Assembly (NCBI GenBank): GCA_002786065.1
Contig: NHNY01000013.1
Span: 419,119 to 483,118, forward strand
Direction of reading: 5' to 3'
DNA length: 64,000 nucleotides
Source: Microcyclospora pomicola
Lineage: Eukaryota > Ascomycota > Dothideomycetes > Capnodiales
This document shows, piece by piece, positions 23,029-33,437 of this stretch (position 1 is its first letter; each line of letters starts with the position of its first letter). Made by a program: the position numbers and the translations under genes. The notes beneath the pieces are model-generated. The model had not been told where the DNA came from, made no database searches, and saw only the letters and a program-made list of their open reading frames with translations.

Positions 23029-24559
23029 GGCTGGGTGGGATCAAGGGTTGGGAGTCGGACCTCGAACGAGCGTGTAGCTCATTGAGACAAGCTAGCCATG
23101 GGAGTGTTGTGGGCCTGCTATCGTCAAGTTCGCAAGCGTCTCGTGGAGTCGAATGATCAATGTGATGTTGGGTGGTTTCAAGAAGCTGTTGGTAGAAGAG
23201 TCGCTGAATATTTCTGGTTGAGAGCTTCAAACTTGTTGACGATGACGGAGGTCCACCTATAAAAGTTAGTGCGGGCACAAGCTACATGTACAGCTGCAGA
23301 CCCCCACGCATAATCACGCATATTTAATTACGTGCCGGGATGCATTGGATGTATCTACATTGTTCATAAGTATGAGCGATGATAATGTGCAAGTGCAGCT
23401 TGGACACACCATCAAAACCGTATGACATTGAGGCTGACGACGTCCCTGACCGAACACATAACAATCCTTCGATTTCCGTCGAGGAACCGCAACTTTGGCC
23501 CACTCGCCGAAGGGTCAATGCCTTCATTCGATCGACATTGTGCTTTGATACGTGAAAACCTCGGCCAATACCCATAGCTCACGGGGTTGGACCATACGGT
23601 ATGACCGTGTTTGCTCATCGTCCCTAGGGAAGGTGGCTACTTGCGCCGAGTTCAATGTATGACCCGGTGCCCAGAGACTGGCGGCCGTATAAGTCTTGAG
23701 ATCTCCTATGACCATCGAAGGCGCCGTCACATATCCTGCAATTCATGCATGTACAGCCGGCTGGTCAGTATAGTATCCCAAAGCCGCAAAGCCTGTCACG
23801 TCGGGCTTCCCAAGGTAAATCAAGGTAGCATAGGAAGTCCTTGTTTGAGGTTGAGAACTGTGTAAAACCTTCTGCGGATGCTTCCATCACTCCTAATGCC
23901 GTGACTATACAGCCCAGTTCTGCGATCCTTCTCGATCGACATCGTGATTCCCTCATTCCGTTGCTCAGCAGTGATAGTTGACCAGGGTATGCCGTAAAAT
24001 TTGGCCAAGCAATTCCAAGGTAAGGTAGGTAGGTAGAGAAAGACATGCCCAGAGGTTCTCGTTAGAAATCGCGCGGCGCTGAGTGGTCGGGGAAGACTAC
24101 ACCTCACCGGCCCGCTCGCCAGGACCGAAGACAAGACCAGAGGGGATTTCTCGAGCCATGGAAATAATCAGCAGTCCGCACGCGAACCATCGGACCGTCT
24201 TCGCGATACTTTCTGTTCCGTCGTTTCGAGGTAGGTGTGTCTGTCCTGTGACGAAATCGGTCCATTCGTTCATCCTCGTCTTCATCTCCGCTTCTCTTCT
24301 GCTTGCCGTTCTCTCTCTCGAGTAGCGAAGATTATAATTGCTTGGTGTCGAACCTGCTCCCTATCGCGAATTGCTCCTACAACCAAGTGCAACGGCCATC
24401 ATTGATTGCTCGGCCTTGCAGCTTCAGTGTGCTCGTTCCCGCCAAGCTGTATCCACGTCTTGCGGTCCGCCGCTAGTTGAGCTGGTGTATTGTGCGAAGA
24501 GCTTGAAGCATTTGGTCCATTCGTTCCCTTGCCAAAACCACACAGCTTTCTTCTTAACG
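23029..24559. other. Intergenic stretch with an AAGGTAAGGTAGGT motif
   Basis: It holds the acyltransferase promoter and about 1.2 kb without a recognisable gene. At 24017-24036 there is a short tandem run of AGGTA/GGTA words, which recurs elsewhere in the window (see findings). Confidence 0.45.
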
Positions 24560-25016
24560 ATGGCTCCCATTTCTGGTGCGACTTCAATCCAGCCGTTCAA
24601 TGGTACGTCCTCTGCGTTCGATCGAAGTCGCTCAATAAAGGCGTCCGCTTCCTTCCAAGCCCAAGCACGCTGACACTGATACCGCTTCTCCTCCAGACTT
24701 CGAGCCCCTTCCGCAAAACCCATATCTCCCCTCGCATCCCGTCACACCTTCGCCTGAACATCTCGACACCAACTCCGTCATCCTGATCGTGCTGGCGACC
24801 CTCTTCGGCTTTGCATTCGCAATCGCGTGGGTGATCTGGAACACATGCGGAGCTGCCGCACGGGCAGATGAGGTCGAATGGCGGGAGGAGCGGCGCAATC
24901 TATTGGGGGAGAAGAGGGGGAGTGCGGAATGTGGTGGTGCCTGTGGTGTTGCTCGCAGAGATGAAGTTGGAGCGAGGTCAAGAACAGAGGAGAGTAATAG
25001 CTATGGTGGTGTTTAA
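24560..25016 (+). CDS. Small single-pass membrane protein, unknown function
   Basis: Two exons, 24560-24602 and 24697-25016, join in frame (donor GTACGT, acceptor CAG) to 120 residues. The first 40 residues are Pro-rich (PLPQNPYLPSHPVTPSPEH). They are followed by one strong transmembrane segment (about 41-63, ILIVLATLFGFAFAIAWVIW) and a charged tail that begins with Cys and is rich in Arg and Glu. No signal peptide precedes the segment, so it is likely a signal-anchor or tail-facing protein. I do not recognise a family. The clean intron and the domain-like layout make it a real gene more likely than not. Confidence 0.6.
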
Positions 25017-25443
25017 GACATGTTGAGGAGGGTCACATTAGGAATGTGTTGCTGGGTGGTAATGTCTTTTTTCCAGCTGGGAGTCTGGGATCTGGTTGCG
25101 CTTTGGTTATTGCATTTCTCATGATGAATATGATGGTCATGCTCAAGACGTTGTCAAGCCATCTTGCGCGAATTTCGAGTTGCCATGCTTCTTATCAAGA
25201 CGTTCTTTATGCAGTGAGGTTCTGATCGCATTCGCACGAACCTTGTATGCACCGGACAGGAGCGAAGAATGGAGTGTGGTTGTGTAGTTGTAATTCTATC
25301 CGCTATATCTCTATCCAAGGCATGTATGATGGCCTCATATACCAGCTTTAGCCGTCACAGCTCGAGCAATCACGCCAATGTCGCCCCATGCATATTCAAA
25401 CAGTATACTCCTTGCAGGACAGAGTATCCAGGCGAACTTATCC
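25017..25443. other. Intergenic between convergent genes
   Basis: The 3' flanks of the small membrane protein and of the peroxidase gene. Nothing else is seen. Confidence 0.5.
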
Positions 25444-26406
25444 TTATAACCGCGATCGGTACTGCTTGTTCTCCTTCTGCAGCGAGTCCGCCTCGCCGTA
25501 GCGGTCGGATTTACCTTGAGCACCGGCCTCGTCACTCTTCTTGGGAGCAGAGTGGTAGCCGCCCTTGACATTGTCGATGTTCTGGATCTTGCCGTTCTCG
25601 TCCCGGACGATGCCGAGCTCGACAAGCTTGCCGAAGACCTTGGAGAAGTCCTCAAAGAACTTGTCCTTGTTGTCGGCGTAGAGCTCCACCCACTTGCGGA
25701 AACTGGGGTCGGACACTAATGCGAGATCGGTCGGCAGCATCATGAGCTCTTCTTCTGCATCCTCATCGTAGTACACGAACTGCCGGACGCCATTGTCCAG
25801 CGTCTTCTCCTTCCAGTCCCGCGTGAGCATGAGCTTGAAGTATGTGTTGCTGAATCGGGTGGGGTTGTTGACCCAGGCGCCGTGGAAACCTGATCGATCG
25901 CTGTGGCAGCGGCCAAGGTTGTGTGCACCCGACAACGCAACGATCTCCTGGTCGTTGAATCCCATGCGGTAGAAGATGGATCGGAGATGATCGTTGCCTT
26001 GCGCCGCATCTGGGAGTCGGCCTCGTGGCGGCAGCTTCGAGTCGTCGACGTAGTCTGTCCGGCCTGGTTTCCAAGGGATTTGCGGGCCTCCCATCTCCTG
26101 GATGGCCACGACGCCGGCCAGAGTCCACAAATCGGCGTATGTGATCCACGGGTACTTCTCCTTGACGGGCTCTAAGAAGACACGAGCGTGTTGTAGGCCG
26201 GCATTTGCGGGATCGCCACCTTCGGCTTCGTATCGCATACCAGCTCCATTCGAGCCACCTGTGTCGGTTTGGATGTCGTATGTTCCTGCGCTGTGCCACG
26301 CCAGCCGCACAAGCACGGGTCCGGCAGAGCCGTCATCGTACTCAGGTTGATGTAGCAAGGCTGCGATGTCCTTGCTGACGGCAGCGTACTTTCCTTCGCT
26401 TGACAT
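25444..26406 (-). CDS. Cytochrome c peroxidase-like class I haem peroxidase, probably cytosolic
   Basis: A single exon of 320 residues from the Met at 26406; an upstream in-frame Met at 26439 would add 11 residues. It reduces hydrogen peroxide with a haem cofactor. Distal catalytic residues Arg34, Trp37 and His38 lie in [12 protein letters not shown]. The proximal His162 is in [11 protein letters not shown], and the Trp that carries the cytochrome c peroxidase radical aligns with Trp178 in HGAWVNNP. The Asp that hydrogen-bonds the proximal His is in the [13 protein letters not shown] region. No mitochondrial presequence is evident, unlike yeast Ccp1, so it fits the fungal second, non-mitochondrial CCP group. 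Cytochrome c versus ascorbate as donor cannot be decided from sequence. Confidence 0.9.
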   Translation of the reverse strand: MSSEGKYAAVSKDIAALLHQPEYDDGSAGPVLVRLAWHSAGTYDIQTDTGGSNGAGMRYEAEGGDPANAGLQHARVFLEPVKEKYPWITYADLWTLAGVVAIQEMGGPQIPWKPGRTDYVDDSKLPPRGRLPDAAQGNDHLRSIFYRMGFNDQEIVALSGAHNLGRCHSDRSGFHGAWVNNPTRFSNTYFKLMLTRDWKEKTLDNGVRQFVYYDEDAEEELMMLPTDLALVSDPSFRKWVELYADNKDKFFEDFSKVFGKLVELGIVRDENGKIQNIDNVKGGYHSAPKKSDEAGAQGKSDRYGEADSLQKENKQYRSRL

Positions 26407-28137
26407 GATTGCGGTCGTGAGTTGAAGAACAGATTGCAAGAGGGAAAAAGAACTGCGATGGAATAAGATACACTCGTGGTGCTATCAAGCTTGCCTACCA
26501 CGTTGCGGATGCCGAGGCGTCGACGCCATCGATCTCGCCGCGACCAAGCAATCAGATCCTGAGGTATCGACGCCTCGGCTCGGTGGCAATCGCGTTATCG
26601 CCATGGCATGAATTCGCATGTGATGAAGGCTCTGATCATAGGCTCATCGTTTCGTGATGATGAAACTCGCTTGAAGCGCGCTAATAGACTTAGATACTGC
26701 TGATCGGCTAGGCCGAGTATAGTAGTCTGACAGCTTCCCTCTGCCGAGCGGGCCACGGTATTTGATATATGTGCATGTCGTGGGATGACCGTACACTCTT
26801 ATTATTTCTTTCTTTCTCTCGTCGAAATAGTCCTTGTTTGTACAGAACATAATCCATCGGGTTGCTGAGTCGATGGCCTGCCATGTCGATGCGAGGGCTA
26901 GTATGCAAGGTTGCGGCCGATGTCGCGCGGTGATTCCGGCAGGAAGTTAATCTCATCAATCGTCCGTGGTTCTCCGACGTCGGCCACAACCGGGAATTGT
27001 CTTTACAGTGCGAAGTTCGCTGTTCCGAGCTGGTTTGGTGGACGGCCATGCTTCTCGCATGATCATATTTCTCCCCTTGAAAGTGGTTCGATGGCTTGGG
27101 TTCCGCGACCGTAATCGGAAGCTCCATTGACTCGTGATCTCTGGGTCGGAGTACTGATGAGTTGTAGCCGCGTCAACGTCCATTCTCATCCAGACAGGCA
27201 TCGACAACATCCGAGGAACCATTGGCGAGAGCTCGGGTTGGCTCGTCGACCACAGAAGACAGTGATGCATCGTAGCCTGGACTGAATCGACTACGACGGC
27301 GCTGCTTCTGTCCGCTTGGTGCTTTCACGAACCTGCCTGATGGCTTGTATCTTCGTCGACCATAACATGATGTGCGCACCACAAGCAGGCTCCTCCGAGC
27401 GTGCACACTGGCGATATGTTTCGTAGCATTCTATCCGTCGTGGATCGCAAATACGAACATGCGGCGCCCGGACCATCATTCTCCATACACACGTGTGCAT
27501 GTCAAGACGTGTTGCAATGTTCTGACGCTCAGGGGAATAACAATGTCGTAGAATCACGCTGCAGCGGGGTACCGTATGTACAGGTACATGAAGTGACATA
27601 TCAACCTCGGGCAGTATCAACGATGTGCATGCTAGACGTGAAAGCATAGTTAACGAAGACGACTATGACTTCGATCCTGACTTGTATCATGTCCAGACCC
27701 AACATGGATATGATCACTCGGTATCTGGCGAAACGCCGCGAAGGAGCCTGCGAGACATCACTTACCTCATCATATGGTAGGTCAAATTGCAAGCTCAGAT
27801 CTGAATTATATAGTGAGGTTCTGCCCAAGCGGCCCTCCCAGCACAGGGTCGGGGTGTTATTGAGGTAAGGTAGTTGGGCACGTTCAATCCTAGGAGCTGT
27901 GTGGGATAGATACCTTACCCATTATATTGGTCAATATCTGCCTGTGGGACCAATGTTAAGCAGCACTTGGCTTCAACGTAAGCAGCACTTGGCTTCAACG
28001 TAAGCAGCAGTACCGCACAAAGACGCCGCAGCCGACTCTCGTGGGGAGGACCCTACTTGGACGAACCAGCACTGTACAACTCATAGACACGGTCCACATG
28101 ATAACGCTTACGTTTGATCATAGGATAGGTAACCCTT
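26407..28137. other. Intergenic stretch with a short tandem repeat
   Basis: It holds the peroxidase promoter side and about 1.4 kb with no recognisable gene. A 22-base tandem duplication lies at 27957-28009, and AGGTAAGG words lie near 27862 and, reversed, near 27909. Confidence 0.45.
27957..28009. repeat. 22-base tandem repeat, two full copies and a partial third
   Basis: The unit TAAGCAGCACTTGGCTTCAA plus CG occurs at 27957-27978 and again without change at 27979-28000, followed by nine bases of a third copy. The exact identity points to a recent duplication by slippage. Confidence 0.9.
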
Positions 28138-29342
28138 CTACATGATGTTGCAAGCAGCTGCGGCACCTGCGAACTGTCCTGCTAGCTGTCCAATCATCAC
28201 ACCATTGCTCGCAATATTGTTCACCAGTTCGAGACTCGAGTTGGCATTGTTGAGGCCGTTGATTCCGGCATTGAGCATACCACCACTGCTGAAGGAGCCG
28301 CCATACTGGTTCTGACCCTGTGCATTATTCCACGCATCTAGCACATTCTGTGTGGTACCCATGGCTTGGTTCCAGTCAAAAGACGAGCTTCCGGACGTTT
28401 GATGAGTGGGAGTTTGTACAGGAGGGGACGAAGGCGGTGACATGGAAGGCGAGCTTGGGCCGGAGGGCAATGTTGCGTTACCGCTATGACCGCTCCAAGA
28501 AGGTCTCCAACGGCTCCTAGAGCTATTGCTGGGGGTCTGCTGCACCGCCGGACGCGGTGGCATCACCGGGTAAATCGAGCTCGGAGGGATGTGGGCCCCT
28601 GCCTTGTTAGCATAGTTCTTGAAGAGATCCTGCATATCCTGTATCCATAATGGCGGCAAGGACCAATGCACGGATCGATTGTCGAAGACGGCGACGTGCT
28701 GGTTCGCTGCGAAGGGATTGATGACGACGAGTTGCTGTAAATCTTAGAATCTCTTTTCGAAACGACTGTATACTGAGATGAGACAGAGCTTACAGCGTTG
28801 TTGATGCCCTTCTGGCCGATCATTGCACTCAGCCCCGGGTACTGGTCTTCAAGATCCCAGAACCACGTATTGTCGACACCGATCCCGAGAAATGTACCGT
28901 TCACCCCGAGATCAACCCCATTGATGCGAGACTTGATATAGAGATCAACCCTGGTGAACTTCTGGTAGTAATCTTGCAGACTCTCCGGGAGGTTTCGCCA
29001 TCGATGTCCTTGGCTACTGGCCGCGAAGAAGCTGCCTCGCATACCTAGAGATACAATCACAGTGTTGCGGTCATGCGCGACATTTTCGGTAAACAGCCAT
29101 GCATGCAACGCAGGATAGCAGGACTGCGGATCCAGCCAATCGTTCAGATGTTGCAGCCCATTGATGGACGTGTAATTGATAAAGAATGCTCCACCTTCAC
29201 CTAACGCGAGCGTAGTGATGGTCCCGATCTGTCTAGTTCTATCCGCCATGTGAGCGTCAAATTCGGGGCCAGCACGCCATTTTCGGTTTCCATTCCCGTC
29301 GTCGAAGAAATATGTCTCATTTGGCCCAAATGCGAACATCAT
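28138..29342 (-). CDS. Unknown protein with about five repeated Gly-aromatic-Trp units
   Basis: Two exons, 28794-29342 and 28138-28734, join in frame (donor GTAAGC, acceptor CAG, intron 59 bases) to 381 residues. Residues 1-225 contain a loosely repeated unit that starts with a hydrophobic strand and Gly (FAFGPNETYFF at 3; LALGEGGAFF at 46; VSLGMRGSFF at 98; VDLGVNGTFLG at 143; a weaker copy VVINPFAANQHVAVF at 185). A Trp follows about 10-25 residues later in most copies. This resembles the repeated blades of a beta-propeller or solenoid. The remainder is Pro/Ser-rich with a Gly/Asn/Ala-rich tail ending without a membrane anchor. I do not recognise a named family; proteins like this may be fungus-specific. 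No signal peptide is seen. Confidence 0.68.
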
Positions 29343-32300
29343 TATGTCAATGTTGGAGCGTCGTCCGTGGTGACCTCCATGGTATGGTCAGCTCACTTGG
29401 TGGCAGGTCTTGTATCGTGAGGGGCCGAGGTCGGCGCCCAATCGCACCTGCATCGCTATCGTGCAATCGGACTCGACCCTCACGACATACCTGTCACTGC
29501 TAGATCGCTCTCATAAAGCGGTCCCTTGCGATAGCTAGCATGGCACTGTACCCTGGCACTTGGCGGCAAGCAACGATGTAACAAGATAAGGGAACCCTCG
29601 TGTCAGGATGACCGAGTTCGAATATACGTGATGGGTGCCACAAGCCTGGCATTGTAAAGGTCGACTTCGGTTCCGGATATTGTTGTGTGTATTGGTGATA
29701 CCTACATGCGCAACATCGATCAATTCTGGAGCACTTCATTCTCGAGCACTCCGTCCTGGAGCATGAAGTGGCATGGTCTGGAAGGCAGCAAAGGACCTGC
29801 TGCGTCAGAGTATTAGTAGCTTCATTCCACGCCACTCGTCCTCAGTAGAAAACATCTCCAGATCAGTCGTTTCTAGTGACCAGTGATGAACAGTTCCATT
29901 GAAGCAGTGATGAATATGCGAGCTCACAGCATGGGCTGACGATAACCAGTGCTGAGGTGCGTCTAATACCGGCATTCTCCACTAGGCCCCATGGACGTTA
30001 CACAGATCACGCGTCTAGAACGTACTGTGCGTGAACAGGCGGGCGTGCAAGGCCATATCTCTGGAATAACTTCGTGACTTCAGGGGAGTCATCTGTCATT
30101 CCTCTTGGTGTAAACATTGACAGTCTTTCGGCAGCGACATTGCCAATGAGGAGCCTTGACCCAAGAGAAAACCTCGAGACGAATACGGTAATAATCTAGA
30201 AGCTCTGCACAGACGTTTGAACATGGATCAAAGCTACGCAAGGGACGCGCGAGTCCTACAAGCTGGAAGCGAAATTCCGACATTGAAGGACGTTTGTGCC
30301 CGACACGAAAATCGTAAGCGTTGTTGATGCACTACTATCCCCATTCGATCACTAACATGACAACATGCTACAGTACATGACAGACTTGACCCTAAGAAGA
30401 ATATCAGAACCTTATGAATTGGCCTGTGCCGGTTCGAGCTGGTTCCAGATCCATGGAGCGGGAGATCCTGCCACAACCTCATCCCGAAGGAAGCGGCTGG
30501 CGACGCAATGATCCCTGAAGCTATAGTCTCGTATCAAACAACACCGCGCAATGACGAGGATGCGAAGAAAGATAGGACGTGACCCGTCGAGAGGCCTGAA
30601 AGTGAGACATGATTCTCGCACGAAGTTGAACGCCCTACGGCTCATGCGCCCCTTTAACGGAAGCAATGGCATGTAGTTCTTGGCTATCAGGATCGACGCG
30701 CCCGGCCGGCGGATGATAATCCAGGAGGCAGTTGTTCGAGATCGTCAAGGGTTTCCAACCCGTCCCGTCGTGATCTCCTTTCTAAGCCTTTGCCATTCGA
30801 GGACCTTGATGTTGTAGCTAGTGTGACCTAGGCGTGCTAGGCAATGCAGACGTGACAGGCTGACGGAGGATGCGGCTCCTGCGATAGCACAGACTCGTCG
30901 CTGACCCCGAGCGCAGCCGCGTTAAGCCGCACAGTGCAGACGACCATTGCGCGCTGCTGATCGTTTGGTGAAATCCACTTCTGGCAACCTCAATCGTTGT
31001 GCTCATCAGGTTGTGAATGGCATGACGCGAGGCAAACAGGAAGAAAGGAGACATCGCAAGATCTGTCGCAGCATGGATGGCATGAGATAACACGTCAGAT
31101 CATCGGCCGTTCGCCCGAGGTTGGGATCCTTGGCCAGCCCGGTGCCTTGGTCCAGGGACCGCAGCGGGCCTCGAGCCGCGGACGGTGACAAACGATCTTC
31201 GTGGTTCGAGCCCAGTACGGTCTGATAGCAAATTGGACTTCAGTCCTTGTCTACGATGGCCCCCCGGCTACAACAAGGCCGACCTTGCCACGGAGGGAGG
31301 CTGTTCCGTCTGCGAAAAGTTCTCATGATGTCAAGGGCGTATGCCAGGATGCAAGACAGCGTTTTTCGCGATCATCACCAGCCTTTTTCGCCGGAGAGAG
31401 TATCATCATGGCGGAAGCTCTGCCGGGCGGCGAATAACAGACAGCCAGCGCAATCTTTGTCCCTCATTCGTCCGTCTTAGTTCGATATGCGAGTTTGGGC
31501 CATCTAGTGCGCAGCCCCGGCAGTTTCAGAACCCGCCGACATCTCGTCCCGTGGGTACCACCAATCCGGATCCCGGAGTGGGCGTGCGTAGATCAGTCCC
31601 GGACTCATGGCTCGTGGCAGCCCAAGTCCCGGGACCTGATCTTGCTTGAGTTCAGCTAGCAGAAGTGGCATACAATAACGCTAACAGAGGCTTGTACGAA
31701 GCATGAATGTAACGAGCAAGCTGCGGTCAACTACATATAGGCCTGGCTGACGTGGCCGTGCTATCTCTGCCCTTTGCTGCTCTGCCACATCTTCGCCGGA
31801 ACCTCAACGATGTGAGGATATACTCTGGTCATCTGGATCGCGGAAGAACCCCCTCTACTTCGTCTGTATCGTCATCGGCCTAAGCACCTTTTCTCTTGCA
31901 CATCTTCCATACCGAGGGTTGGGATCAGAAGCATTACAGACTGCGGCAATAATCGAGCTTCTCGCCATTCTCGAAGATGTGCGATTACACCCAGGTTCAT
32001 TATGCCTGCTCGCACCTAAGATTCACAGTTCGTGCTTGGTGTAAGCAGTCAAACCCACGTCGATGTCCTCGCATCTCAGTTTCGTGCTGACAATGACGGT
32101 TCTGTCCTCTAGGTACAAGATATCAGGACACTCACATCAGATGTCCTGCACACGTTGTTGCACTTGAGTATAAGTTATACGAGAAGTGTGGTGAGTCACA
32201 AGTCAGGATCGTGCTATTGGTTCCCTTGCTGAACCTCAACCACAGGTGATTGTCGCGAGACGATTCCGAAGTATATGTACCGAAGATCCGACATTGGTCG

Positions 32301-33437
32301 TCTTGCGAGCAAGGACGCGACAATCACCTCAACATGCAGACGGCTGTGAATACTCATGGAAAATGTACCAAGCCTGTTCTCGACTGACCTGGCCGTGTCC
32401 TAACATCGGTGTCGCAGTACTTCGTCTACTCTGGCTCGCGATCCACCTCACAGCAATACTGGACCGCCGTACATAATGCTCGATCCTTAAGAGCCGTCTG
32501 CTTCGCGCATACCACCCAGCATACTTTGGTCATGACAAGGACACTCGGGAGCCCGGAAGGATCGCCCCCAAGTACTCGAGTGTTACGGTATAGATCCATC
32601 TGGGTGATGAACGACGCGGAGAAGAGATATTCGGGACAATCGTCAGGTTGCCAGGCTTTCCTCCAGAACAGCTGAGAAGGATAGAGATTAACAACAACAT
32701 GAGCACGCATCGAGTGTGAACACTCTGATCTGTTCCGCCAGACCACTTGTGGTCGTCCACATCTCAAAACACCACTTCCGCAAGCTATCTCGATCAGTCG
32801 CGGCCTCATTGTCGATCGATCGCGTTGCAAAAGCGATCGAAGTGGAATGAGTTTTGAGCATCGCAAGCAGAACGACAATACATAATACGTCTTGCTCAGT
32901 ATCTGGAGGTCCAGCACGGCACAATCTTCCACTTGCCTGATCCATGGATGCACCGAAGCATTACGGATGCTATGCCGCTTGCATTTACATCATCTCGCGG
33001 AGTACCCGAAAACAGCAATGCAGAGCGTGTCATCCGTAAAGGATGTGCAAGCTTTCCGAGATTATTGACCAGGGTTTTGAGACACTCGTATCGGACCACA
33101 TTCATAAAAGGACATGGCGAGAATGATACCACATTCGGTCGCCAAGTCGTACGCAAGCTAAAAAGCCAAGGATTAAAAGCTGTTATCGAGTACGGCTGTT
33201 GAGAGTACAATGATCTAGAGTCCAAACATTGGGCGCACTTCGGAAGTTCTTCCCGAAAAAACTTCAGTAATGACCTCACTCAGCAACTTATGCTGCCAGG
33301 ATATTAATTGTACAAATAAGAGATAAATCCAGAGACCATCATTGTCATGAAGATTGTAATACAGCCGCGGCTGGGGTGTTTGCCGTTTACCGACATCGAG
33401 TCTATGTTTATTATTCATTCGCGTAAAATCGTGGGTG
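29343..33437. other. Long gene-poor stretch
   Basis: Four kilobases in which no ORF above 175 residues occurs and none looks like a protein family. I tried joining ORFs on both strands and found no convincing spliced gene. Composition is mixed, with a GC-rich patch around 31100-31620. There is no long repeat, transposase fragment or RNA gene that I can see. It could hold a non-coding RNA or a decayed element, but the sequence gives no direct support. Confidence 0.4.

Noticed and set aside
22285-23085. 266-residue plus-strand ORF
   Set aside because: Antisense shadow of the Gpt2-type acyltransferase.
27957-28009. Possible CRISPR-like repeat
   Set aside because: Direct tandem 22-mers with no spacers in a eukaryotic sequence; simple duplication.
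31195-31220. Another B-box-like word (GGTTCGAGCCC) on the plus strand
   Set aside because: No flanking stem or A box; a chance match.
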